This document shows positions 50,103 to 58,878 of a stretch of DNA of 64,000 nucleotides, one piece after another. A model generated the notes under the pieces. The model worked only from the letters and a program-made list of their open reading frames with translations. It was not told the origin of the DNA and searched no databases. The stretch covers positions 3,366,501 to 3,430,500 of the forward strand of contig NZ_CP107996.1 in assembly GCF_036088315.1 (NCBI RefSeq), read 5' to 3'. Position numbers and translations under genes: made by a program. Source of the stretch: Streptomyces sp. NBC_00344 (GTDB taxonomy: Bacteria; Actinomycetota; Actinomycetes; Streptomycetales; Streptomycetaceae). Position 1 is the first letter of the stretch. Each line of letters opens with the position of its first letter.

Positions 50103-51634
50103 GATGCTGTCTCGCCCTTCTCCTGAGGGACGTACGACTGCCGGTAAAGGGCCAGCGACGGTGCATAGCGGCCGCCCGGGACACGGGCGTGCAGCTCATC
50201 CAGCAGTTCGTGTGCCCAGGCACGGCCGAGTCTGTGACCCCACTCGACCGGCCCCAGCGGGTAGTTGACACCCAGTCGCATCGCCGTGTCGATGTCCTCG
50301 GCGGATGCGACACCCTTGGCCACGGCATCGGCGGCCAGATCCACCAGCATCGCCACCGTGCGAGCGACGATCATGCCCGGCACATCACCGATGACGCTGA
50401 CCTTCTTGCCGACCGCCTGGAAGAGACCGATCGACTGCCGGAGGGTCTCCCATCCCGTGACCTCGGACGCGGAGAGCGCGACCCTGGTCGCCGCCCGGTA
50501 GTCGAGCGCCAGATCGAAATAGACCACATCGCGGAATTCGGCAGAGGTCTGACCGTCGGCGAGCACCAGCTGGCCACCGCTGGGCAGCACGATCCTGCAG
50601 CCGCTGTCCTCGTCGTCCTCGCGCACCGTGATCCCGGCCTCCCGGAACATCGCGACCAGCTCCCCGGCGGGGCCGAGGTCGCCTTCCACGGTGATCGTGG
50701 AGGGCGGTTCGGTGGCCGGTGCGGTGTGCGGCTCGGGCCGTGCGGCGTCTTCGCTGTACGGGTACCAGCCGCGGCCGCTCTTGCGGCCGTGCAGTCCGGA
50801 CTCGACAAGGCGCCGCTGCGCGAGGGACGGGCGGAACTTGGGGTCCTGGTAGAAGGACTCCCAGACCGAGCGGGTGACCGCCTCGTTGACGTCCTGGCCG
50901 ATCAGGTCGGTGAGCTCGAAGGGCCCCATCCGGAAGCCCCCCGACTCCCGCAGCACCGCGTCGATGGTGGCGGGATCGGCGCCCCGCTCCTCGTACACCG
51001 CGAAGGCCTCGGCGTAGAAGGGGCGTGCGATGCGGTTGACGATGAAACCGGGAGTGTCGGTACAGCGGACCGGGGTCTTGCCCCAGGCCTTCGCCGTCGC
51101 CCAGGCGCGTACGGCGCTCGACTCCTCGGTCGCGAAGGCGCTCACCACCTCGACCAGAGGCAGCAGCGGAGCCGGATTGAAGAAGTGCAGACCCACGAAA
51201 CGGCCCGGGTGCTTCAGCGCGCCCGCGATGGCTGTGACGGAGAGGGAGGAGGTATTGGTCGCCAGCAGACAGTCGTCGGCCACCAGGTGTTCAAGTGCGG
51301 CGAAGAGCTCCTGCTTCACGGGGAGTTCTTCGAGGATCGCCTCGATGACGAGGGCCGCGCCGGCGAGCTCCGCCAGATCTGCCGCCGGGTGCAGCCGGTC
51401 CCGCGCGGCGTCCCGCTCCGCCGCGGTCATCCGCCCCTTGACGACCAGCCGGTCCAGTCGGCCGGTGATGGTCGCTGCGGCTGCCTCGGCGCGGCCCGGT
51501 GCGGTGTCGTGCAGGAGCACAGGATGCCCGGCGACCAGCGCGACCTGGGCGATGCCCTGGCCCATCGTGCCGGTGCCGACCACGGCGACGGTGCGATGCG
51601 ACGCAATGGCGGTCGTGTGTGCGGTGGCGGTCAT
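50099..51634 (-). CDS. paaH: 3-hydroxyacyl-CoA dehydrogenase PaaH (3-hydroxyadipyl-CoA)
   Basis: A 511-residue NAD-dependent dehydrogenase. The N-terminal Rossmann fold reads VAVVGTGTMGQGIAQVA. LATNTSSLSVTAIAG and GLHFFNPAPLLPLVEVV are family signatures. Two C-terminal 3HCDH modules follow (TPGFIVNRIARPFYAEAF and the second after residue 400). It oxidises 3-hydroxyadipyl-CoA late in phenylacetate degradation. It is divergent from paaN and followed by its likely repressor gene. Confidence 0.9.
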   Translation of the reverse strand: MTATAHTTAIASHRTVAVVGTGTMGQGIAQVALVAGHPVLLHDTAPGRAEAAAATITGRLDRLVVKGRMTAAERDAARDRLHPAADLAELAGAALVIEAILEELPVKQELFAALEHLVADDCLLATNTSSLSVTAIAGALKHPGRFVGLHFFNPAPLLPLVEVVSAFATEESSAVRAWATAKAWGKTPVRCTDTPGFIVNRIARPFYAEAFAVYEERGADPATIDAVLRESGGFRMGPFELTDLIGQDVNEAVTRSVWESFYQDPKFRPSLAQRRLVESGLHGRKSGRGWYPYSEDAARPEPHTAPATEPPSTITVEGDLGPAGELVAMFREAGITVREDDEDSGCRIVLPSGGQLVLADGQTSAEFRDVVYFDLALDYRAATRVALSASEVTGWETLRQSIGLFQAVGKKVSVIGDVPGMIVARTVAMLVDLAADAVAKGVASAEDIDTAMRLGVNYPLGPVEWGHRLGRAWAHELLDELHARVPGGRYAPSLALYRQSYVPQEKGETAS

Positions 51635-51690
51635 GGGTGCGATCTTCCCGTACGGAGTTATCCACAGTCCCGGCGGACCCCCTTGTCCCG

Positions 51691-51704
51691 ACCGATCGTT
51701 CGGT
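51691..51704. promoter_or_regulatory. PaaR operator between paaH and paaN
   Basis: ACCGATCGTTCGGT is a near-perfect palindrome and fits ACCGNNCGNNCGGT. It lies 57 bases before paaH and 62 before paaN, so one site could control both directions. Confidence 0.75.
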
Positions 51705-51765
51705 TACTCTAACTCTGTCCACCTGTTCTGCGCAGCTCGATGACTCGAAGAGGGGTTGTTCCGCG

Positions 51766-53439
51766 ATGCAGCTGACCGAGCTGTCCGAAACCCACCGGCC
51801 CACACTCGACCAGGCCCTCGAGGCGATCCGTACGCGTGCGTACTGGTCGCCGCATCCCGAGCACCCCAAGGCGTACGAAGGGGACGGCAAAGCCGCCTTC
51901 GACGCCCTGCTCGGCAGCCGCCTGGATCTGGGCCAGCCGGGTACGGACGACTGGACCGGCGGAGAAGTCTCGCCGTACGGAATCGAGTTGGGCGTCACCT
52001 ACCCGCATCCGGACCTTGACGTCCTGCTGCCCGCCATGAGCGCGGCGACGGGCGCATGGCGGGAAGCAGGCCCGGAAACCAGGGCGCTCGTCTGCCTGGA
52101 GATCCTGGCGCGCATCAGCGCCCGCACGCCCGAATTCGCCCACGCGGTCATGCACACCAGTGGTCAGGCGTTCATGATGGCGTTCCAGGCGGGCGGCCCG
52201 CACGCACAGGACCGCGGCCTCGAAGCAGTCGCCTATGCATACGCCGAACAGGCCCGCACGCCCGCGGCAGCCGAATGGTCCAAACCGCAGGGCAGGCGTG
52301 AGCCACAGGAGCTGCGGAAGAACTTCACGGCGGTAGGACGCGGCATCTCCCTGCTGATCGGCTGCAACACCTTCCCGACGTGGAACGGCTACCCCGGCCT
52401 GTTCGCCTCACTGGCCACCGGAAATCCGGTCCTGGTGAAGCCGCACCCACGTGCGGTCCTGCCGCTCGCGCTCACCGTCCAGGTGGCCCGCGAAGTGCTC
52501 TCCGAGACCGGCTTCGACCCGAACCTGGTCGCACTCGCCGCCGAGCGGCCCGGCGAGGGAATCGCCAAGACCCTTGCCGTACGCCCGGAGATCAGGATCA
52601 TCGACTACACCGGGTCGACCGCTTTCGGGGATTGGCTGGAGGCCAACGCCCGCCAGGCCCAGGTCTACACCGAGAAGGCCGGGGTCAACACCGTCGTCAT
52701 CGACTCGACGGACGACTACCAGGGCATGCTCTCCAATCTGGCCTTCTCGCTCTCCCTCTACAGCGGCCAGATGTGCACCACCCCGCAGAACCTGCTGATC
52801 CCGGCGGCCGGCATCACCACGGACTCGGGGCCCAGGACCTACGACGAAGTCGTCACCGACCTCGCAGCGGCAGTCGGCGGCCTGCTCGGCGACGACGCCC
52901 GCGCGAACGCCCTGCTGGGCGCGCTCGTCAATCCGGATGTGAAGGCGCGTCTGGACGCCGCGACCGGACTGGGCGAAGTGGCACTGCCCTCGCGAGAGAT
53001 CAGTCATCCCGACTTCCCGGGAGCAGTGGTCCGCTCGCCCGCGATCGTCAAGCTGGACGGCGCCCGCAAGCACTGGGACACCGAGGACGCCGACGCGGCC
53101 TATCTCTCCGAGTGCTTCGGTCCGGTCTCCTTTGCCGTATCGGTGGACTCGACACGATCCGCCCTCGATCTGCTCCGCCACACGGTCCGCAACAAGGGAG
53201 CAATGACGGTCGGCGCGTACACCACGTCACCCGAGGTGGAGCGAGCGGTCGAGGAGGTCTGCCTGGAGGAGTGCGCTCAGCTCTCGCTGAACCTGACGGG
53301 CGGGGTGTACGTCAACCAGACAGCGGCCTTCTCGGACTTCCACGGCTCCGGCGGCAACCCCGCGGCGAACGCCGCGCTCTGTGACGGGGCGTTCGTGGCC
53401 AACAGGTTCCGGGTCGTCGAGGTACGCAGGCAGGCCTGA
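51766..53439 (+). CDS. paaN: Phenylacetate degradation protein PaaN (aldehyde dehydrogenase-like)
   Basis: A 557-residue aldehyde-dehydrogenase-fold protein of the PaaN group (LLIGCNTFPTWNGYPGLFASLATGNPVLVKPHPRAVLPL, IDYTGSTAFGDWLEANA, SLYSGQMCTTPQNLLIP with the catalytic Cys, and NLTGGVYVNQTAAFSDFHGSGGNPAA). It corresponds to the dehydrogenase part of the ring-opening enzyme PaaZ, without its hydratase domain. A separate hydratase is expected elsewhere. The ATG at 51766 follows GAGGGG. Confidence 0.9.
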   Translation: MQLTELSETHRPTLDQALEAIRTRAYWSPHPEHPKAYEGDGKAAFDALLGSRLDLGQPGTDDWTGGEVSPYGIELGVTYPHPDLDVLLPAMSAATGAWREAGPETRALVCLEILARISARTPEFAHAVMHTSGQAFMMAFQAGGPHAQDRGLEAVAYAYAEQARTPAAAEWSKPQGRREPQELRKNFTAVGRGISLLIGCNTFPTWNGYPGLFASLATGNPVLVKPHPRAVLPLALTVQVAREVLSETGFDPNLVALAAERPGEGIAKTLAVRPEIRIIDYTGSTAFGDWLEANARQAQVYTEKAGVNTVVIDSTDDYQGMLSNLAFSLSLYSGQMCTTPQNLLIPAAGITTDSGPRTYDEVVTDLAAAVGGLLGDDARANALLGALVNPDVKARLDAATGLGEVALPSREISHPDFPGAVVRSPAIVKLDGARKHWDTEDADAAYLSECFGPVSFAVSVDSTRSALDLLRHTVRNKGAMTVGAYTTSPEVERAVEEVCLEECAQLSLNLTGGVYVNQTAAFSDFHGSGGNPAANAALCDGAFVANRFRVVEVRRQA

Positions 53440-53487
53440 CGCAGACCCTCGGCTGAGCGTCCTGTCACTGTCCGGCGGGCAGGACGC

Positions 53488-54171
53488 TCAGCCGATTTCC
53501 GCGTACCGCTGGATCCAGGCGTGCATCGCGATCGCCGCGGCGGCACCCGCATTGATCGAGCGTGTCGAGCCGAACTGCGCGATCGAGCACACCATCGATG
53601 CGTGCTTCCTGGCCTCCTCCGTCAGTCCCGGCCCCTCCTGCCCGAACAGCAGCACGCAGCGCCGCGGCAGGTCGGTCCGCTCCAGCGGTACCGCACCCGG
53701 AAGATTGTCGATCCCGATGATCGGCAGGCCCTCGGACTCCGCCCAACCGGTCAGCGACTCCGTGTCCGGATGGTGCCGCACGTGCTGGTAGCGGTCGGTG
53801 ACCATCGCCCCGCGCCGGTTCCAGCGCCGCCGCCCCACAATGTGGATCTCCTTGGCGAGAAACGCGTTGGCGGTACGCACCACCGAGCCGATATTGAAAT
53901 CGTGGCCCCAGTTCTCGACCGCCACATGGAAGTCGTGCCGCCGGACGTCCAGGTCCGCGACGATCGCCTCATGCGTCCAGTACCGGTATCCGTCGACCAC
54001 ATTGCGCCTGTCCCCGCCGGCCAGCAGCTCCCTGTCGTACCGGTCGTCCTCGGGCCACGGCAGCGGATGCGGGCCGACACCGATCTCGGGCGCGAAGCCG
54101 TCGTCGTACTGCACCGGCTGCTCAGCCGCTTCGGGCGTCACCGGTTCTTCGGGGGAGATCTCGCTGCTCAC
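53488..54171 (-). CDS. TrmH/SpoU-family RNA 2'-O-methyltransferase
   Basis: A 227-residue SPOUT methyltransferase. The three family motifs are NWGHDFNIGSVVRTANAFLAKEIHIVG, VLLFGQEGPGLTEEA and GSTRSINAGAAAAIAMHAW. It methylates the 2'-OH of a tRNA or rRNA nucleotide with S-adenosylmethionine. The target is not evident. The N-terminal 45 residues are acidic. The GTG start overlaps the stop of the HTTM gene, an unlikely functional pairing but a stable operon. Confidence 0.88.
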   Translation of the reverse strand: MSSEISPEEPVTPEAAEQPVQYDDGFAPEIGVGPHPLPWPEDDRYDRELLAGGDRRNVVDGYRYWTHEAIVADLDVRRHDFHVAVENWGHDFNIGSVVRTANAFLAKEIHIVGRRRWNRRGAMVTDRYQHVRHHPDTESLTGWAESEGLPIIGIDNLPGAVPLERTDLPRRCVLLFGQEGPGLTEEARKHASMVCSIAQFGSTRSINAGAAAAIAMHAWIQRYAEIG

Positions 54172-55388
54172 CCCACGAGCGTACGGGGCTGTTCGTCCTC
54201 GGTCGCACGCCTCTGCCCGACCACTCCCGCCCCCGGCCTCATCCCGGCGCGAGAGGCCAGCCTGGCCGCCAGTGCACCCAGCCACCTCAGGAACCCGGTC
54301 GGCAGGAACACGGCGTCCGCCGCGATCATCGCCAGCGAGAAGAACGGCAGCCCCAGCAGAACCGCGATGGCGGCGTGCTCCAGCATCATCGCGGCCAGCA
54401 GGACGTTCTTGACCCGCCGGTTGAAAAGCGTGAACGGGAAAGCGACCTGAACGATGACGGTGCCGTATGTCAGCACCATCACCATCACACCGCTGCTCGC
54501 GAGCAGGGAGGAGAGCGCGGGCCAGGGAGTGAAGTAGTCCAGGTTGAGCGGATAGTAGAGGGCGGTGCCGTCCTGCCAGCGGGAGCCCTGGATCTTGTAC
54601 CAGCCGGCGGTCGAATAGATCAGGCAGACCTCGACCATGATGACGACCAGGGTGGCGTTGTGCGCCAGATTCGCCACGACATCGAGAAAAACGCGGGGCT
54701 GGCCCGGGGCGTAGCGGCAGACCATCCACCACGCTCCCTGCAGCAGCCACATCGCCCAGAAAAACAGCTCCCAGCCACCGCTCATCTTCCCGAGCAGTGT
54801 GACAACGACGAGGGCGAGGCCGAGCACGGCCCACAGCGACGGGCCGACGCGGTCTCTGACGACGGCTGGTGAAGTGCTCCCGACGCCTGCGGCTTCGGCC
54901 GCTTCGGCAGCTCGCGCCGCGCGCCGCGCGTCCAGGGACCACACCTGTGAGCAGCGCGTCATCACCAGATACGTCGACATCAGATGGACGACGTTGTCCC
55001 CGCCGTCCCCGAGGAAGATGGACCGGTTCTGCAGCGAGAGCACGCCGATCATGAACAGCACCGAGGCCACCCTGGTGTGCCAGCCGAGCAGCAGCAGCAG
55101 ACTGGACAGCACGGCTATCGCATACACCAGCTCGAACCACGCGGTGGAGTCCGTCCACATCAGCAGGGTGAAGGCGTGGTTGCCGTCAATGAGCTGCTGC
55201 GCCATGTCCCAGCTCCACGGGGAGTGCGGACCGTACAGCTCGCGGCGGTGGGGCAGCTCGCGCAGCAGGAAGAGCAGCCAGGTCACGGAGAATCCGATCC
55301 GCACAACAGCGGTCTGATACCGCCCGAGTGCGGCTGCTGTGATGCGCTGGACGGCCCTCGCGGCCGTCTCGCTGACGACTGAGTTCAC
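54168..55388 (-). CDS. HTTM-domain integral membrane protein
   Basis: A 406-residue membrane protein with several helices and the HTTM (vitamin K-dependent carboxylase-like) pattern: VVRIGFSVTWLLFLLRELPHRRELYGPHSPWSW, QNRSIFLGDGGDNVVHLMSTYLVMTRC and IYSTAGWYKIQGSRWQDGTALYYPLNLDYF. The catalytic role in bacteria is unknown. It is coupled to a DUF5819 gene (ATGA), a pairing common in actinobacteria, so the two probably act together in the membrane. Confidence 0.85.
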   Translation of the reverse strand: MNSVVSETAARAVQRITAAALGRYQTAVVRIGFSVTWLLFLLRELPHRRELYGPHSPWSWDMAQQLIDGNHAFTLLMWTDSTAWFELVYAIAVLSSLLLLLGWHTRVASVLFMIGVLSLQNRSIFLGDGGDNVVHLMSTYLVMTRCSQVWSLDARRAARAAEAAEAAGVGSTSPAVVRDRVGPSLWAVLGLALVVVTLLGKMSGGWELFFWAMWLLQGAWWMVCRYAPGQPRVFLDVVANLAHNATLVVIMVEVCLIYSTAGWYKIQGSRWQDGTALYYPLNLDYFTPWPALSSLLASSGVMVMVLTYGTVIVQVAFPFTLFNRRVKNVLLAAMMLEHAAIAVLLGLPFFSLAMIAADAVFLPTGFLRWLGALAARLASRAGMRPGAGVVGQRRATEDEQPRTLVG

Positions 55389-56263
55389 CGGCCGGCCTCC
55401 GTCCGGTCCTCAGGGGTGACGGTCCACCAGCCGAAGACGCGATAAGAGGTCCTTGTGTCGATCTTCTCGGTGCTCCACGGCGGAGCCTTCACCGCGGATG
55501 TCGCCGAGCGGACCTGTATCCGCTCGACCGTGGACCCGGCCTTCCGCACATCGTCACTCAACCGCATGACGACAATGCGGCGGATGTAGCGCTCCGAGAG
55601 CTCGCCCCGCTGCCCGATCGGCTTGTTGTCGTCCGTGTGTGACCCCGTGAAGAAGTCCCAGCCCCGGCGCAGCTCGTTCTGGTCGACATGACTGGGGAGC
55701 AGGCTGCCGTGCAAGGCGGCTCCGTCCTCGGCCGACAGATCGGTCCAGCCGGTGGTGGTGAGCCCGCCGTCCGCGCTCCGGACCTCGGCGCGCGCCTGGA
55801 CGTCGATGTTCTGCTGCAGCGGATTGGGGGCGAAGAGCTTCCAGTTCTGTTCGAACTCCGGATACACCCAGTCGTCGACCTCTTTCCCGTACTTCTTGCT
55901 CACCGTGTTCGACGGTGCGACATGCAGAAAGACCATCGAGAGATGGACAGCTGTCAGCACGAGGACGAACCCGAGCGCGAGGGCCGCGGCAACCCTGTAC
56001 GGAAGCGACAGCGCAAGAATCCCCTGCGCAGGCGGTAGCTCCGCCGGGTGCTGGATCTCGGACGGGTGCCTGACCTCGGAGGGGTGCCGGACCTCAGCCG
56101 CACGCCCTGTCTCGGTCGCGTGCCCTGTCCCAGCCGCGTGCCGGACCTCGTTCGGGTGCTGCGAGGAGGGCGGTGGCGGGAGGGGGAGCGAGGGCCGGTC
56201 GTGCTGCTCGTGCGGCTCGGGCGGCCCGCCCGCCCCCGGCCTGCCGCTGTCGTACGAATCCAT
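55385..56263 (-). CDS. DUF5819-family membrane protein, partner of HTTM protein
   Basis: A 292-residue protein. The first 75 residues are a disordered Pro/His-rich part with an imperfect repeat (EVRHPSEVRHPSEIQHPAE). One membrane helix (VAAALALGFVLVLTAVHLSMVFLHVAP) and an external domain with the DUF5819 pattern (VYPEFEQNWKLFAPNPLQQNIDVQARAEV, GWDFFTGSH) follow. Function unknown. The ATG at 56263 follows GGGATCGGGG. Coupled by ATGA to the HTTM gene. Confidence 0.82.
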   Translation of the reverse strand: MDSYDSGRPGAGGPPEPHEQHDRPSLPLPPPPSSQHPNEVRHAAGTGHATETGRAAEVRHPSEVRHPSEIQHPAELPPAQGILALSLPYRVAAALALGFVLVLTAVHLSMVFLHVAPSNTVSKKYGKEVDDWVYPEFEQNWKLFAPNPLQQNIDVQARAEVRSADGGLTTTGWTDLSAEDGAALHGSLLPSHVDQNELRRGWDFFTGSHTDDNKPIGQRGELSERYIRRIVVMRLSDDVRKAGSTVERIQVRSATSAVKAPPWSTEKIDTRTSYRVFGWWTVTPEDRTEAGR

Positions 56264-56358
56264 CCCGCCCCGATCCCTTTGGTGCCCGCCGGTCCCCAGG
56301 TCAGTTATCCACAGGCTTGACACCCTAAGGGCCCGCGCCTCACCATTGAAGTCCATGA

Positions 56359-56372
56359 ACCGAACGATCGGT
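56359..56372. promoter_or_regulatory. PaaR operator upstream of paaA
   Basis: ACCGAACGATCGGT; its reverse complement with flanks shares the 17 bases CGACCGATCGTTCGGTT with the site before paaN. It ends 16 bases before the paaA ATG. Confidence 0.78.
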
Positions 56373-56388
56373 CGGTAGGGGGATCGCA

Positions 56389-57393
56389 ATGGCGACAGTG
56401 GCATACGGGACAGCCGGGGCAGCACCTGCCTCACATGACCCCGCATCGGCCGAGGCGGCAGCCCAGGCAGCGTTCGATGCTGCGGTGGCCGCGGATGAGC
56501 GCATCGAGCCGCGGGACTGGATGCCGGACGCCTACCGGGCCTCACTCGTCCGCCAGATGGCCCAGCATGCGCACTCCGAAATCATCGGAATGCAGCCCGA
56601 GGCAAACTGGATCACCCGCGCCCCCTCGCTGCGGCGCAAGGCGATCCTGATGGCGAAGGTGCAGGACGAGGCGGGCCACGGCCTCTACCTCTACAGCGCG
56701 GCCGAGACTCTGGGCACGGGACGGGACGAGCTGCTCGACAAGCTCCACTCGGGCCGCCAGAAATACTCGTCGATCTTCAACTACCCCACGTTGACCTGGG
56801 CCGATGTCGGAGCAGTGGGCTGGCTCGTGGACGGCGCCGCGATCACGAACCAGGTACCGCTCTGCCGTTGCTCGTACGGGCCGTACGCCCGCGCCATGGT
56901 GCGTGTCTGCAAGGAGGAGTCGTTCCACCAGCGTCAGGGTTTCGAGCTGCTGCTGACCCTCAGCCGGGGCACGGAAGCTCAGCACGCCATGGCGCAGGAC
57001 GCGGTGGACCGCTGGTGGTGGCCGTCGCTGATGATGTTCGGTCCGCCCGACGACGAGTCGGCGCACTCCGCGCAGTCCATGGCCTGGAAGATCAAGCGCC
57101 ACTCGAACGATGAGCTCCGTCAGCGCTTCGTGGACATATGTGTCCCCCAGGCCGAAACCCTCGGGCTCACTCTTCCCGACCCGGATCTGCGGTGGAACGA
57201 GGAGCGCGGTCAGCACGACTTCGGCGCCATCGACTGGACCGAGTTCAAGGAAATCCTCAAGGGCAACGGGCCCTGCAACGACCAGCGGATTACCCAGCGC
57301 CGCCAGGCACACGAAGAAGGCGCCTGGGTGCGCGAAGCGGCGACCGCGTACGCCGTCAAGCAAGCCGCGAGACAAGAGGAGGCGCACTCATGA
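56389..57393 (+). CDS. paaA: Phenylacetyl-CoA 1,2-epoxidase subunit PaaA (catalytic)
   Basis: A 334-residue catalytic subunit of the ring-epoxidising monooxygenase. The two ExxH di-iron motifs are visible: [15 protein letters not shown] (about residue 92) and [14 protein letters not shown] (about residue 181). With PaaC as structural partner, PaaB as bridge and PaaE as reductase it converts phenylacetyl-CoA into its 1,2-epoxide. The ATG has AGGGGG upstream and a PaaR-type operator 16 bases before it. First gene of a five-gene operon with overlapping starts. Confidence 0.95.
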   Translation: MATVAYGTAGAAPASHDPASAEAAAQAAFDAAVAADERIEPRDWMPDAYRASLVRQMAQHAHSEIIGMQPEANWITRAPSLRRKAILMAKVQDEAGHGLYLYSAAETLGTGRDELLDKLHSGRQKYSSIFNYPTLTWADVGAVGWLVDGAAITNQVPLCRCSYGPYARAMVRVCKEESFHQRQGFELLLTLSRGTEAQHAMAQDAVDRWWWPSLMMFGPPDDESAHSAQSMAWKIKRHSNDELRQRFVDICVPQAETLGLTLPDPDLRWNEERGQHDFGAIDWTEFKEILKGNGPCNDQRITQRRQAHEEGAWVREAATAYAVKQAARQEEAHS

Positions 57394-57698
57394 CCGCCGG
57401 ATCCAGCAGCACAGGGGCGGCGGAATGGCCGCTGTGGGAGGTGTTCGTGCGCTCCCGGCGGGGCTTGTCCCACACCCATGCGGGAAGCCTGCACGCCCCG
57501 GACGCGGAAATGGCCCTGCACAACGCCCGCGACCTGTACACCCGCAGGAACGAAGGCGTCTCGATCTGGGTGGTCCCCTCCGCTGCCGTGACCGCGTCCT
57601 CACCCGACGAGAAGGATTCCTTCTTCGAACCGGCCGGTGACAAGCCCTACCGTCACCCGACGTTCTACGAGATCCCGGAAGGGGTGCAGCACCTGTGA
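57390..57698 (+). CDS. paaB: Phenylacetyl-CoA epoxidase subunit PaaB
   Basis: A 102-residue subunit with the conserved start [52 protein letters not shown]. It bridges PaaAC heterodimers and has no catalytic motif. The ATG overlaps the paaA stop (ATGA), with AGAGGAGG just ahead. Its stop overlaps the paaC start. Confidence 0.93.
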   Translation: MTAGSSSTGAAEWPLWEVFVRSRRGLSHTHAGSLHAPDAEMALHNARDLYTRRNEGVSIWVVPSAAVTASSPDEKDSFFEPAGDKPYRHPTFYEIPEGVQHL

Positions 57699-58399
57699 GC
57701 GCGGCTCTCGCCCTGGGCGACGACGCACTGGTGCTCTCTCACCGGCTGGGAGAGTGGGCCGGACATGCGCCGGTGCTGGAGGAGGAGGTGGCGCTCGCCA
57801 ACATCGCGCTCGATCTGCTGGGCCAGGCACGAGTGCTGCTTTCTCAGATGGGCGACGAGGATGAGCTCGCCTACCTGCGCGAGGAGCGTGCCTTCCGCAA
57901 CCTTCAGCTCGTCGAGCAGGAAAACGGCGACTTCGCGCACACCATCGCCCGGCAGCTGTACTTCTCCACCTTCCAGCGACTGCTGTACGGAGAGCTGGAG
58001 GAAGCCGGGGACAGTTCCCTCGCTCCACTGGCGGCGAAGGCAGTCAAAGAGGTCGCCTACCACCAGGACCACGCCGAGCAGTGGACACTGCGGCTCGGTG
58101 ACGGGACATCCGAGAGCCATGAGCGAATGCAGCGCGGAATCGATTCGCTCTGGCGCTTCACCGGCGAGATGTTCCAGCCACTCGAAGGGCTGGACCTGGA
58201 CTGGCCGGGGCTGGAGAGCAGCTGGCTCCGGTCCGTGACCTCCGTGCTGGAGCGCGCGACGCTGTCCGTGCCCTCCGGAGCGCGGACCGGTGCATGGTCC
58301 GCGGGGGCCGGGAGGCAGGGACTGCACACCGAGCCGTTCGGGCGCATGCTCGCCGAGATGCAACATCTGCATCGCAGCCATCCGGGGGCGACATGGTGA
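57695..58399 (+). CDS. paaC: Phenylacetyl-CoA epoxidase subunit PaaC (structural)
   Basis: A 234-residue ferritin-like helical subunit (LSHRLGEWAGHAPVLEEEVALANIALDLLGQARVLL, NGDFAHTIARQLYFSTFQRLLY, KEVAYHQDHAEQW). It pairs with PaaA. The GTG start overlaps the paaB stop (GTGA). Confidence 0.93.
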   Translation: MSAALALGDDALVLSHRLGEWAGHAPVLEEEVALANIALDLLGQARVLLSQMGDEDELAYLREERAFRNLQLVEQENGDFAHTIARQLYFSTFQRLLYGELEEAGDSSLAPLAAKAVKEVAYHQDHAEQWTLRLGDGTSESHERMQRGIDSLWRFTGEMFQPLEGLDLDWPGLESSWLRSVTSVLERATLSVPSGARTGAWSAGAGRQGLHTEPFGRMLAEMQHLHRSHPGATW

Positions 58400-58878
58400 C
58401 CACCACGCCCCTTGAGGAAGAACTTCGCAGGCTGGCCGGATCAGTACCCGACCCAGAACTTCCGGTGCTGACACTGGAGGAGCTGGGTGTGCTGCGCGGC
58501 GTGGAGGTTCTCGGCCCCGGCCGGGTCCTGGTCGAGCTCACCCCCACCTATACGGGCTGTCCCGCGATCGAGGCGATGTCCGCGGACATAGAGCGGTTGC
58601 TGAACGAACACGGCATACCGGAAGTCTCCGTGCGCACGGTCCTCGCCCCCGCCTGGTCGACGGATGACATCAGTGCCGAGGGCAGGCGCAAGCTGACGGA
58701 GTTCGGCATAGCGCCCCCACGGCCAACGGGTCCTGTCGCGCTGGCACTTTCCATCCGCTGCCCGAACTGCGGATCGACCGACACCGAACTGCTGAGCCGC
58801 TTCTCCTCCACGGCCTGCAAGGCGCTGCGCCGCTGCGCCTCCTGCGGTGAACCCTTCGACCATTTCAAGGAGTTGTAG
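58393..58878 (+). CDS. paaD: Phenylacetate pathway protein PaaD (DUF59 and zinc ribbon)
   Basis: A 161-residue protein with an N-terminal MIP18/DUF59 domain (VPDPELPVLTLEELGVLRGVEV, TYTGCPAIEAM) and a C-terminal zinc ribbon (IRCPNCGSTDTEL and RRCASCGEPFDHF). It is required for epoxidase activity, probably for iron-sulfur insertion into PaaE. Its start overlaps the end of paaC. Confidence 0.92.
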   Translation: MVTTTPLEEELRRLAGSVPDPELPVLTLEELGVLRGVEVLGPGRVLVELTPTYTGCPAIEAMSADIERLLNEHGIPEVSVRTVLAPAWSTDDISAEGRRKLTEFGIAPPRPTGPVALALSIRCPNCGSTDTELLSRFSSTACKALRRCASCGEPFDHFKEL

